From Rhodoplanes sp. Z2-YC6860 (lineage in GTDB: Bacteria > Pseudomonadota > Alphaproteobacteria > Rhizobiales > Xanthobacteraceae): a stretch of DNA of 64,000 nucleotides. This document shows, piece by piece, positions 18,088 to 28,644 of this stretch (position 1 is the stretch's first letter; each line of letters opens with the position of its first letter). The position numbers and the translations under genes were made by a program. The stretch is from positions 4,548,029 through 4,612,028 of the forward strand of contig NZ_CP007440.1 in assembly GCF_001579845.1 (NCBI RefSeq), in the 5' to 3' direction. The notes below the pieces were generated by a model. That model had not been told where the DNA came from and searched no databases. It was given only the letters and a program-made list of their open reading frames with translations.

Positions 18088-18366
18088 TCAGTTCGACTGT
18101 GTCGTGCAACCTTTGACGTAAGCCGGGCGCTTGAAGAGCGGCACCTTCTCGGCCTTCGCCTTGGCGCGACACTCGGCGCGCTTTTTGCGTTTCACCGCTT
18201 CTCTCTTTTGCATCCCTTCGCGCATCCAGCGCGGCGCCGTGACGCGGTCGGGTTTCATCCCCGTAACCGCTGCCGTGTCAGGAGCGGCACTCTGGGCGAT
18301 GCTGTCAGGCGAGCCGACGAACGACATCGCGGCGACGATGGCAACGAAGAACAATGCGCGTTTCAT
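18088..18366 (-). CDS. Small exported protein, PsiF-like C-terminus
   Basis: This 92-residue protein has a clear signal peptide (hydrophobic residues about 4-24, cleavage near SIAQ). A proline-containing linker follows, then a very basic C-terminus with KRKKRAECRAKAKAEKVP and a final Cys in KRPAYVKGCTTQSN. The two cysteines flanking a lysine-rich stretch recall the repeat of phosphate-starvation protein PsiF, but the match is weak. The function is unknown. It lies between trpE and a Bug gene in a segment that interrupts the trp cluster. The start ATG at 18366 is followed at once by the signal peptide. Confidence 0.7.
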   Translation of the reverse strand: MKRALFFVAIVAAMSFVGSPDSIAQSAAPDTAAVTGMKPDRVTAPRWMREGMQKREAVKRKKRAECRAKAKAEKVPLFKRPAYVKGCTTQSN

Positions 18367-18455
18367 GATATCGGCCCCGTTTCAGTTCTCAGACTGTACC
18401 GGCGGTCGGACGACTGCACCAGTCGTCGAACGCATCGCGATCCCGCGTTTGGCGG

Positions 18456-19973
18456 CTACTGTCCGCGGCTGGCCGCGCTGGCAAAACGCCGCGCCTCTTC
18501 GGCGGCGCGGAACAGGGCCTTGGCCTTGTTGACGCATTCGGCCTGTTCGCTCGCAGGATTGCTGTCGGCCACGATGCCGGCGCCCGCCTGCACGTACATG
18601 GTGCCGTCCTTGATCAGCGCGGTGCGCAGCACGATGCAGGAGTCCATTTCGCCGGCTGCTGAAAAGTAGCCGACACAGCCGGCGTAGAGCCCACGCTTTT
18701 CCTTCTCCAGTTCGTCGATGATCTGCATGGCGCGCACCTTGGGCGCGCCAGACACCGTGCCGGCAGGGAAGCCCGCGGCCAGCGCATCGAGCGAGTCGCA
18801 CCGGTCGGACAACACGCCCTCGACGTTGGAAACGATGTGCATGACGTGGCTGTAGCGCTCGATGAAGAACCGGTCGGTGACCTTGACGCTGCCGATCCTG
18901 GCAACGCGGCCGACGTCGTTGCGACCGAGATCGAGCAGCATCAGGTGCTCGGCGCGCTCCTTCGGGTCGGCGAGGAGTTCTTCTTCCAGCGCCTTGTCGT
19001 CATGAGGCGTCTCGCCGCGCGGCCGCGTGCCCGCGATCGGGCGGATCGTCACGACATCCGAGCGCACCCGCACCAGGATCTCGGGGCTCGAGCCCGCGAC
19101 CGCATAGCCGCCGAAGTCGAGAAAGTAGAGAAACGGCGCCGGATTGACTCGCCGCAGCGCGCGATAGAGCGCAAAGGGCGGCAGCGTAAAGGGCGCCTGG
19201 AAGCGCTGCGACAGCACCACCTGGAAGATGTCGCCGGCGAGGATGTACTCCTTGGCCTTCTGGACCATCGCCTGGTATTCGGCGGGCGTGGTGTTGGATT
19301 TCGCCGGAACGTCGAGTGGACCGGCCTCCGAGCCCACGGCGGTCTTGTCGAGCGGCCGGTCGAGCGCATCGACCACCGCGGACAGCCGCTCTTCGGCGCG
19401 CGCCAGCGCGACCTTTGCGATGACGCCCGGTTCCGGTCGCACCGGCGTCACCACCGTGATGCTGTCTTTGACGGCATCGAATACCACGATGAGCGTCGGG
19501 CGGATCAGGACGGCGTCCGGAATGTCGATCGGATCGGGATGGGAGGCCGGCAGATCCTCCATCAGCCGAACCATGTCGTAACCGAGATAGCCGAACACGC
19601 CCGCCGCCATCGGCGGCAGGCCATCCGGCAACGCGATGCGGCTTTCGGCGATCAGCGCGCGAAGCGCTTCAAGCGGCGGGGCGTCGCAGGCGATGAAATG
19701 GTCGGCATCGGTCCGCGCCGTGCGGTTGATCTCGGCACGCCCGGAGGCGGAGCGCCACACCACGTCGGGGTCGAGCCCGATCACCGAGTAGCGGCCGCGC
19801 ACCGCACCGCCTTCAACCGACTCCAGCAGGAAGCTCATCGGGCGCCCGCCGGCGATCTTGAGGAACGCCGACACTGGCGTTTGCAGGTCGGCGACCAGTG
19901 TGGTCCAGACCACTTGCGCCTCGCCGCGGCCGTAACGCGTGGAAAAGGCGTCAGCCCGCGGCTCGATCTGCAT
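18456..19973 (-). CDS. trpE: Anthranilate synthase component I
   Basis: TrpE makes anthranilate from chorismate with ammonia from TrpG, the first step of tryptophan synthesis. The start MQIEPRADAFSTRY at 19973 gives 505 residues. The N-terminal domain has the tryptophan-sensing LLES motif (MSFLLESVEGGAVRGRYS), so feedback inhibition is expected. The C-terminal chorismate-binding domain has PIAGTRPRGETPHDDKALEE, LLDLGRNDVGRVA and FPAGTVSGAPKVRAM. It is a stand-alone TrpE, not the fused TrpE(G) of some rhizobia. It begins 5 bases after the ppiD stop, so the two genes should share a transcript, and there is no space for a leader-peptide attenuator. Confidence 0.97.
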   Translation of the reverse strand: MQIEPRADAFSTRYGRGEAQVVWTTLVADLQTPVSAFLKIAGGRPMSFLLESVEGGAVRGRYSVIGLDPDVVWRSASGRAEINRTARTDADHFIACDAPPLEALRALIAESRIALPDGLPPMAAGVFGYLGYDMVRLMEDLPASHPDPIDIPDAVLIRPTLIVVFDAVKDSITVVTPVRPEPGVIAKVALARAEERLSAVVDALDRPLDKTAVGSEAGPLDVPAKSNTTPAEYQAMVQKAKEYILAGDIFQVVLSQRFQAPFTLPPFALYRALRRVNPAPFLYFLDFGGYAVAGSSPEILVRVRSDVVTIRPIAGTRPRGETPHDDKALEEELLADPKERAEHLMLLDLGRNDVGRVARIGSVKVTDRFFIERYSHVMHIVSNVEGVLSDRCDSLDALAAGFPAGTVSGAPKVRAMQIIDELEKEKRGLYAGCVGYFSAAGEMDSCIVLRTALIKDGTMYVQAGAGIVADSNPASEQAECVNKAKALFRAAEEARRFASAASRGQ

Positions 19974-19978
19974 GGGCC

Positions 19979-21892
19979 CTAGTACTGCGGGTTGTTGCTG
20001 CTGTCTTGGCTCAGCAGGTTGTAGTTGACGGAAACGCCGACATCGTCCCGCAGGCGCGCCACGTACTGCGCGATGATGTCCTCGGCGTTGCGCTGGCGGA
20101 GTGCCTCGTCGATGCGCTTGGAATCGGCGGATTCCGCGTCGAGCGGCGGCACCTTGATCTCGCTGACGCGGAACACGATGCGCTCGGCGGGGGTCGTGCC
20201 TTCCACGGTGCCGACGCCATCCTTCGGCGTGCGGAACACTTCGGCGACAGCGGCGGCGGAAAGCGGAGGCGGCGTGTTGCCGCGCTTGATGCCGGGACGC
20301 CACTCGACCTTGAGATCGTCGGCCTTGGCGGCGTCGGCAAACGACGTGCCGCCCTTGATCTTGTCGACCAGCGCAGTCGCCTTGGCGCGCAGCGCCTTGG
20401 TGACCTCATCGTCGCGGTAATGCGTCAGCACGTCGTCCTTGACCTCGTCGAGCTTGCGGTCATGGGCGGCCGAGATGCTGTCGACATCGTACCAGACGTA
20501 GCCGGCATTGTTGGGAAGCCGCAGCGGCTCGTTCTCGCCATGCACGTCGGCCGAGAAGATCGCAGAAAGCAGATCGACGCCTTCCGGCAGATCGGCGACA
20601 GGCTGGCCTGACGCGTCCTTGCCGCTCCGATCGATGCTGTCGATGACGCGCGGCATGAGACCGAATTTCTTGGCCGCGTCGGCCAGAGACGCGCCGCCCA
20701 GCCGCTCGTCCTCGACCTTTTCCTGGACGCTGGTCGTCTCGTTCTTGGCGCGATCGAGCGAAAGCTCCTTCTTGAGATCGGCCGAGACCTCTTCGAAAGA
20801 CTTCGTGGCGGCCGGCTCGATGGCATCGACCTTGACGATGGCGATGCCGAAACGACCCTCGATCGGCTTCGAGACCTCGCCGTTGTTCAGCGCAAAAGCG
20901 GCATTGCCGACCTCACGGTCCACCACTGCGGCCTTCGTCACATTGCCGAGGTCGATGTCGGTGTCCTTCAGCCCGCGCTCTTTGGCAAGATCGTCGAACG
21001 AGGTGCCGGAGGAAAGCTTCTCCGACGCGGCTTTCGCCTCGTCCATGTTCGGGAACACGATCTGTCTGATCTTGCGCCGCTCCGGCGTCTCGTAACGCGC
21101 CTTGCGCGAAGCGTAGGTCTTCTTCAGATCGTCCTCGGACACCACGATGCGCCCCGCGATGTCTTCGGGCTTCAACGTCACGATGGTGACCTTGCGCGTC
21201 TCAGGCGCGCGGAACACAACCTTGCGCTCCTCAAAATACTTGGCGAGCGCCTCTGCCGAGGGCTCCGGGATGTCTCCGGCCTGCGCCTTGCCGAGCAACA
21301 CATACTCGACGGTGCGCTCTTCGTTCTGGAAGCGGTTGAACACTTCGAGCGAGGTCTTGGGCACGAAGGTCTGGTCGCTGATGGTGTTGACCAGCTGCTG
21401 GCGCACCAGATTGCGGCGCTGCTCGGCGAGGAACCTCTGCTCGTTGTAACCACCGTTGCGGATCACGGCCTCGAAACGCGCCCGGTCGAACTGGCCGTTA
21501 ATGCCCTTGAAGGCCGGCATGTCGGTCACCTGCCGCGCGATCTCGGCGTCGCTTGCGCCGAGCCGCAGCGATCTCGTTTTCTCATCGATCGCGGTGTCGG
21601 CAATCATCTGGCTCAGAAACTGGCGGTCGAGACCGAGCGCGCGGGCCTGGTCGGGCAGGATTGGACGGTTGAACTGGCGGCCGAGCTGCTGCAGCCGGTC
21701 CTGGTACTGCTGACGGAAGGTCTCGATCCGGATCTCAGTGCCGCCGACCTTGGCCAGCGTCGACTGGCCGAAGCCGCGGAAAATGTCGCCGATGCCCCAG
21801 ATGCCGAAGCTGATGGCGATCAGGCCCAGCACCACGCCCATGACGGCGCGGCCGATCCAGTTGGAGGAGGCCTTGTGAATACCTCGAAGCAT
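19979..21892 (-). CDS. ppiD: Periplasmic folding chaperone PpiD (SurA-N / parvulin PPIase)
   Basis: PpiD is a membrane-anchored chaperone that helps proteins leaving the Sec channel. The 637-residue protein has one N-terminal transmembrane helix (residues about 15-35, AVMGVVLGLIAISFGIWGIG). A SurA-like helical domain follows with many Gln and Arg residues. A central parvulin-like domain (residues about 250-370) has RRKIRQIVFPNMDEAKAA, and a long C-terminal region completes it. The parvulin domain is probably weakly active or inactive as an isomerase, as for other PpiD proteins. It diverges from tpiA, with 158 bases between the start codons, and heads a unit with trpE. Confidence 0.9.
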   Translation of the reverse strand: MLRGIHKASSNWIGRAVMGVVLGLIAISFGIWGIGDIFRGFGQSTLAKVGGTEIRIETFRQQYQDRLQQLGRQFNRPILPDQARALGLDRQFLSQMIADTAIDEKTRSLRLGASDAEIARQVTDMPAFKGINGQFDRARFEAVIRNGGYNEQRFLAEQRRNLVRQQLVNTISDQTFVPKTSLEVFNRFQNEERTVEYVLLGKAQAGDIPEPSAEALAKYFEERKVVFRAPETRKVTIVTLKPEDIAGRIVVSEDDLKKTYASRKARYETPERRKIRQIVFPNMDEAKAASEKLSSGTSFDDLAKERGLKDTDIDLGNVTKAAVVDREVGNAAFALNNGEVSKPIEGRFGIAIVKVDAIEPAATKSFEEVSADLKKELSLDRAKNETTSVQEKVEDERLGGASLADAAKKFGLMPRVIDSIDRSGKDASGQPVADLPEGVDLLSAIFSADVHGENEPLRLPNNAGYVWYDVDSISAAHDRKLDEVKDDVLTHYRDDEVTKALRAKATALVDKIKGGTSFADAAKADDLKVEWRPGIKRGNTPPPLSAAAVAEVFRTPKDGVGTVEGTTPAERIVFRVSEIKVPPLDAESADSKRIDEALRQRNAEDIIAQYVARLRDDVGVSVNYNLLSQDSSNNPQY

Positions 21893-22050
21893 GTAACCGT
21901 TCGTTTGTCTGGAAGAGCGGCCGATAGAGGGCCGATTGGGGCCGGAATATAGAGGCCGTCCAATGGCATCGCAACCGACGCGAATAGCTTCAAAGCGCCA
22001 CTGGCGCGGCCTTCAAGGCTCTGTTACGGCTCGGAAAAATGGGGAGACGG

Positions 22051-22815
22051 ATGGCCGCATCGCAGCGCCGCCCGCTGGTCGCGGGCAACTGGAAAATGAA
22101 CGGGCTCCAGGACTCGATCATCGAGCTGGAGAAGATCGCCCAAGGCGCGGACACCGTTCCCAAGGCCGACCTGATGATCTGCCCGCCGGCGACCCTGATC
22201 GGCTTCTGTGTCGATGCCGTGGAGTCGGTGGAAGGCTCCCGCGTCGCCATCGGCGGCCAGGATTGTCACGCCAAGCCGTCGGGCGCGTTCACCGGTGACA
22301 TCGCGGCCGAGATGCTGGCCGACATCGGCGCGGTTGCGGTGATCGTCGGCCATTCCGAGCGGCGGACCTATCACAAGGAAACCGACGCCGACGTGCGAGC
22401 GAAAGCGGAGGCCGCCTGGCGCGCCAACCTTTGCGCAATCGTCTGCATCGGTGAGACGCAGGCCGAACGCGAGGCCGGGAAGACGCTCGACGTGCTCGGC
22501 CGCCAGCTCGACGGCTCGTTGCCGGACGGCGCGACGGGCTCAAATCTCGTGATTGCCTACGAGCCGGTCTGGGCGATCGGCACCGGGCTCACGCCCACTG
22601 CGGCTGACGTTGCGGAGGCGCACGCCTTTATCCGCAAGCGTCTCGCGTCGCGGTACGGTAGTACGGCTGACGCGATCCGCATTCTCTACGGCGGCTCGGT
22701 CAAGCCATCGAACGCCGCGGAGCTGATGGGCGTCGCCAACGTGGACGGCGCACTGGTCGGTGGCGCAAGCCTCAAGGCCGACGACTTCTTCGGCATCGCC
22801 GCCGCATACCGCTGA
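22051..22815 (+). CDS. tpiA: Triosephosphate isomerase
   Basis: TpiA interconverts dihydroxyacetone phosphate and glyceraldehyde 3-phosphate. The start at 22051 ([18 protein letters not shown]) is preceded by GGGGAG; an ATG 12 bases earlier overlaps that site. The 254 residues carry the substrate Asn-Lys in AGNWKMNG, the catalytic His in [12 protein letters not shown] near residue 95, the catalytic Glu in [11 protein letters not shown] near 167 and the phosphate loop [11 protein letters not shown]. It stands alone on the plus strand and diverges from ppiD-trpE. Confidence 0.97.
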   Translation: MAASQRRPLVAGNWKMNGLQDSIIELEKIAQGADTVPKADLMICPPATLIGFCVDAVESVEGSRVAIGGQDCHAKPSGAFTGDIAAEMLADIGAVAVIVGHSERRTYHKETDADVRAKAEAAWRANLCAIVCIGETQAEREAGKTLDVLGRQLDGSLPDGATGSNLVIAYEPVWAIGTGLTPTAADVAEAHAFIRKRLASRYGSTADAIRILYGGSVKPSNAAELMGVANVDGALVGGASLKADDFFGIAAAYR

Positions 22816-22840
22816 CGCAATCGAGACCGTCGCGGGACGC

Positions 22841-22869
22841 TTGTACCCCTCCATTCGAATTGGTCTAAT
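22841..22869 (+). promoter_or_regulatory. Candidate promoter of the gluconate-dehydrogenase-like operon
   Basis: TTGTAC (22841-22846) and TCTAAT (22864-22869) are separated by 17 bases. The -10 differs from TATAAT at one position and the -35 matches at three. It would start transcripts near 22876, just before the two leader hairpins. Confidence 0.4.
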
Positions 22870-22885
22870 CTCAAACCAAGAATAT

Positions 22886-22928
22886 GCGTGCGTTAAGCGC
22901 ACGCGCCCTACGTCGCCCATGACGTAGG
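22886..22928 (+). promoter_or_regulatory. Two adjacent perfect hairpins in the leader of the 22948 gene
   Basis: GCGTGCG/CGCACGC with a 5-base loop (22886-22904) is followed after two bases by CCTACGTC/GACGTAGG with a 6-base loop (22907-22928). They end 5 bases before the purine-rich ribosome binding site (GGGGAGAG) and 19 bases before the ATG. No T-tract follows. They could be a leader structure controlling translation, operator dyads, or a factor-dependent end of the tpiA transcript. Confidence 0.5.
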
Positions 22929-22947
22929 AGATTGGGGAGAGAGCGCC

Positions 22948-23682
22948 ATGTCTTCAAACGACAATCGGACTCCGATTCCGCGCCGCGACTTCCTGAAGGG
23001 CGCGGGCGCGGCAGGAACTGCTGTTGCGGCAACGCTCGCGCCCGTCGTCGCAACCACGCCGGCGGTGGCGCAGCAGCAGCCCGCAGCAACGCCAGCTCAA
23101 CCGGCACCGGAGACCTGGCTCACGCTGAATGCCACCGAAGTGGCCTTCTTCACCGCTGCGGTCGACACCATCATCCCGGCCGACGAATTGTCGCCGTCGG
23201 GCAGCGACTGCGGCGTCGCGGTGTTCATCGACCGGCAGCTCGCCGGCGCTTACGGCAGCGGCGCGCGGCTCTATCGCCAGGGCCCGTTCCTGAAGGCGAA
23301 GCCCGAGCTTGGCTATCAGCTCGAACTGAACCCGCGCGAATTCTTCCGCGCCGGCATCACGGCGGCGAACGAATTCACCCGCAAGACCTACGGCAAGGAC
23401 TTCGACCGGCTCGCGGAGCAGGATCGCATCGCCGCGTTCAAGACGATGGAAGAGGGCAAGGCCGAATTCCCGGGCTTCAGCAGCAGAGCGTTCTTCAATG
23501 CACTGCTGCAGATCACCATGGAGGGCTTCTTCGCCGACCCGATGTATGGCGGCAACCGCGACATGGCGGCGTGGAAGATGGTCGGCTACCCGGGGCTGCC
23601 CGCGATCTACCGCGAAGAGATCAAGACTTACTACAACAAGAAATACGACAAGCCGCCGCGTTCCATCGCGGACTTTTCTTGA
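22948..23682 (+). CDS. Gluconate 2-dehydrogenase subunit 3-like protein with Tat signal
   Basis: This is the small subunit of a membrane flavoprotein dehydrogenase of the gluconate/alcohol type. It has 244 residues. A twin-arginine signal is clear (PRRDFLKGAGAAG near residues 11-23, then a hydrophobic stretch ending near TPAVAQQQ). The mature domain has NATEVAFFTAAVDTIIPADE and the late ADPMYGGNRDMAAWKMVGYP typical of the family. The adjacent large subunit has no signal of its own, so this protein probably carries it through the Tat system. The spacing to the large-subunit gene is 12 bases with a GAGGGGAGG site. The substrate is unknown. Confidence 0.88.
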   Translation: MSSNDNRTPIPRRDFLKGAGAAGTAVAATLAPVVATTPAVAQQQPAATPAQPAPETWLTLNATEVAFFTAAVDTIIPADELSPSGSDCGVAVFIDRQLAGAYGSGARLYRQGPFLKAKPELGYQLELNPREFFRAGITAANEFTRKTYGKDFDRLAEQDRIAAFKTMEEGKAEFPGFSSRAFFNALLQITMEGFFADPMYGGNRDMAAWKMVGYPGLPAIYREEIKTYYNKKYDKPPRSIADFS

Positions 23683-23694
23683 GGGGAGGCGACC

Positions 23695-25473
23695 ATGGCC
23701 ACGATGCTCAAGGAAGTCGATGCGGTCTGCATCGGCGTTGGATTCACCGGCAGCATTCTCGCGCGCGAACTCACCAAGGCCGGCCTCAAGGTCGTAGGCC
23801 TTGAGCGCGGCCCGAACCGGACGGCGCGGGACGACTTTGCGATCCCGAACGTCCGCGACGATCTGAAATATGCGGTGCGCCAGGAGCTGTTCCAGGACAC
23901 CCAGACCGAGACCGTGACGCTGCGCCATTCACCATCGGAAACGGCGCTGCCGATCCGCCGGCTCGGCTCGTTCCTGCCCGGCACCGGCGTGGGCGGCGCG
24001 GGCGCGCACTGGAACGGCGTGACCTGGCGGCTTCTGGAGTCCGACCACGTGCTGCGCTCGCACCTGGAAAACCGCTACGGCAAGAATGCCGTGCCGGCCG
24101 AGATGACGATCGCGGATTTCCCGGTCACCTATGCGGAGCTCGAGCCGTACTACGACCGCTTTGAGAAGCTGTGCGGCATCTCCGGCAAGGCCGGCAATCT
24201 GCGCGGCGTGAAGATCGACGGCGGCAACACCTTCGAAGGTCCGCGGCAGAACGAATATCCGAACAAGCCGCTGGCGATGACCATTCGCGGCGAGCTGATG
24301 CAGAAGGCTGCGAAGGAGCTGGGCTATCACCCGTTCCAGGCGCCCGCCGCCAACATGAGCGAGGCCTACACCAACACCGAGGGGCTGACGCTCGGCGCCT
24401 GCGAATATTGCGGCCACTGCGAGCGCTTCGGCTGCGAGGCCAACGCCAAGGCCTCGCCGCAATCGACCATCCTGCCGGTGCTCACCGCCGACAAGAACTT
24501 CGAGCTGCGCACCTACGCCTATGTGAAGGAGCTGGTCTACGACAAGCAGGCCAAGAAGGTGAAAGCCGTCCGCTATGTCGATACGCGGAGCGGCGAGGAG
24601 TTCGAGCAGCCGGCGCAGCTCGTGCTGCTTGGCGCCTACGTGTTCAACAACGTGCTGCTGATGCGCATGGCCGGCATCGGCGAGCAGTACGATCCCGCGA
24701 CCGGGAAGGGCGCCATCGGCAAGAATTATTGCTACCAGGTCAGCGGCAACAGCGTGACGATGTTCTTCGAGAATATCGAGGTCAATCCGTTCATGGCCGC
24801 CGGCGCCTCGCACGGCATGAACATCGACGACTTCAACGGCGACAACTTCGACCATTCGGGTCTGGGCTTCTTCGGCGGCGCCTGGATCTCCTGCGGCGGC
24901 TCGAACGGCCGGCCGATCCTGACGCGACCGGTGCCGGCCGGCACGCCGCGCTGGGGCCGCGATTGGAAGAAGGCGACCGCCAAGTGGTACAACCACGCCG
25001 TCAACATCGGCGCCTCGGGCTGCAACTACGCCCACCGCGAGAACTATCTCGACCTCGATCCGACCTACAAGGACGCGCTCGGCCGGCCGCTGATCCGGAT
25101 GAGCTACGACTTCCGCGACAACGACAAGAAGATGGCGAACTACATCGCCGGCGTGCTCGACAAGCTCGCCACCGCGATGAAGCCAACCATCAAGGGCAAG
25201 GCCAGCGCGCGGACCGGCACCTACAATGTCGTGCCGTATCAGTCGACCCACAACACCGGCGGCACGATGATCGGGTTCGATCCGCAATCGAGCGTGGTCA
25301 ACCGCTACTGCCAGGCCTGGGGCGCCGACAATCTGTTCGTGATGGGCGCCTCGCTGTTCCCGCAGAATGCCTCCTACAATCCGACCGGGCTGGTCGGTGC
25401 GCTGTCCTATTTCGCGGCGGAAGCGATCACCACCAAGTATCTGAAGAACCCGGGACCGCTGGTCCACGCATGA
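23695..25473 (+). CDS. GMC-family FAD-dependent dehydrogenase, large subunit
   Basis: This 592-residue flavoprotein oxidises a sugar, sugar acid or alcohol and should act in the periplasm with the subunit-3-like partner before it. The FAD-binding fold starts at residue about 8 with CIGVGFTGSILARELTKAGL. The LPGTGVGGAGAHWNGVTWR run follows near residue 100. A cysteine-rich segment with ACEYCGHCERFGCEANAKAS lies near residue 240. The C-terminal HNTGGTMIGFDPQSSVVN and NASYNPTGLVGALSYFAAEA segments contain the active-site His/Asn region. Three-subunit relatives have a triheme cytochrome c gene next; none follows here, so the electron acceptor is unresolved. secG lies 160 bases downstream. Confidence 0.9.
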   Translation: MATMLKEVDAVCIGVGFTGSILARELTKAGLKVVGLERGPNRTARDDFAIPNVRDDLKYAVRQELFQDTQTETVTLRHSPSETALPIRRLGSFLPGTGVGGAGAHWNGVTWRLLESDHVLRSHLENRYGKNAVPAEMTIADFPVTYAELEPYYDRFEKLCGISGKAGNLRGVKIDGGNTFEGPRQNEYPNKPLAMTIRGELMQKAAKELGYHPFQAPAANMSEAYTNTEGLTLGACEYCGHCERFGCEANAKASPQSTILPVLTADKNFELRTYAYVKELVYDKQAKKVKAVRYVDTRSGEEFEQPAQLVLLGAYVFNNVLLMRMAGIGEQYDPATGKGAIGKNYCYQVSGNSVTMFFENIEVNPFMAAGASHGMNIDDFNGDNFDHSGLGFFGGAWISCGGSNGRPILTRPVPAGTPRWGRDWKKATAKWYNHAVNIGASGCNYAHRENYLDLDPTYKDALGRPLIRMSYDFRDNDKKMANYIAGVLDKLATAMKPTIKGKASARTGTYNVVPYQSTHNTGGTMIGFDPQSSVVNRYCQAWGADNLFVMGASLFPQNASYNPTGLVGALSYFAAEAITTKYLKNPGPLVHA

Positions 25474-25633
25474 CCGGAAATCCCTGAATTGGCCGTTTTC
25501 CGCGACTCAAAGGCCCAATCGGCGGCCCGGGGTGGAAATACCGGGGGCGATGGTGTAGACACCGCCCCGAATTCCTATATCGGGGATCGTGAAACGGGCC
25601 CGTTAGCCCGCAAACCCGCTTGAGCGCACCGTT

Positions 25634-26041
25634 ATGCACTACGTCATTATGCTGATCCATCTGATGATCGTCGTGGCCATGGTGGGCCTCGTGCTGATCC
25701 AGAAGTCCGAAGGCGGCGGCCTTGGGATGGGAGGCGGCGGAGGCGGGGGCGGCGGGTTCCTGTCGAGCCGCGGCACTGCCAACGTGCTGACCCGGACCAC
25801 CGCGATCCTCGCGGCGATGTTCTTCGTGACCAGCTTGTTCCTGTCCTGGTATGCGAGCCTGGACCGCAAGCCGCGCTCGATCCTCGACAGCAGCGGGCCG
25901 GCTGCGCCTTCTGCACCCGCGGTTCCAGGCGCGCCAGGCGCGGGCGGCGGCGTGCTCAACCAACTCGGCGGCGGGACGCCGCAACAGCAGCCGGCGGCGC
26001 CGCCGCAGGCACCAGCCGGGCCGCAGGTGCCACGGCAGTAG
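25634..26041 (+). CDS. secG: Sec translocase subunit SecG
   Basis: SecG is the third core subunit of the SecYEG protein channel. The 135-residue protein has two membrane helices (about 3-22 and 56-76) separated by the glycine-rich cytoplasmic loop with LIQKSEGGGLGMGG and an unbroken run of nine glycines. The family motif ANVLTRTTAILAAMFF begins the second helix. The tail of about 55 residues is rich in Pro, Ala and Gln and varies in relatives. A strong terminator follows directly. The position before pyrG matches other alphaproteobacteria. Confidence 0.93.
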   Translation: MHYVIMLIHLMIVVAMVGLVLIQKSEGGGLGMGGGGGGGGGFLSSRGTANVLTRTTAILAAMFFVTSLFLSWYASLDRKPRSILDSSGPAAPSAPAVPGAPGAGGGVLNQLGGGTPQQQPAAPPQAPAGPQVPRQ

Positions 26042-26079
26042 AAAAGCCAAGGGGCCGGGTGACCGGCCCCTTCGCTTTT
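26042..26079 (+). terminator. Intrinsic terminator after secG
   Basis: A perfect 10-bp stem AAGGGGCCGG (26049-26058) / CCGGCCCCTT (26063-26072) has loop GTGA and is followed by CGCTTTT. It starts 8 bases after the secG stop. Confidence 0.9.
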
Positions 26080-26236
26080 GGGCGAGGTGAAACATGAAGT
26101 TGCAACCGAAAACTCTCGGCCAAGTTGTTGGCGGATTGCGTGCTTCAGGGCCTCAGCAGGCTTATCCACAAAACATGCGGAGCCGCATGGCTCATTCCCG
26201 CCCGGCGCTCTCGTCGAATCGATTCGCGGACGCTAA

Positions 26237-28542
<2,306 letters not shown>

Positions 28543-28604
28543 TCCAGGATCTGGGTCGCGCCTCGCACATCAGCGGCAAGGCCGGCGCAATGTCGCTGGC
28601 CGGC

Positions 28605-28622
28605 ATTGCGGCAGCATTGCCG
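28605..28622. promoter_or_regulatory. Candidate response-regulator site (11-bp direct repeat) before the methyltransferase gene
   Basis: ATTGCGG (28605-28611) and ATTGCCG (28616-28622) repeat with an 11-bp period, the spacing typical of OmpR-family regulators. The 15 bases CATTGCGGCAGCATT (28604-28618) recur exactly before the response regulator gene at 30734-30748, in the same orientation to the downstream gene. Confidence 0.55.
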
Positions 28623-28644
28623 ATGCGACCCGGATCGGAGCGGA

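Noticed and set aside
25474-25633. GC-rich dyad near 25544-25568 upstream of secG as a terminator
   Set aside because: The stem has a 3-base bulge and a 2-base loop, and no T-tract follows.
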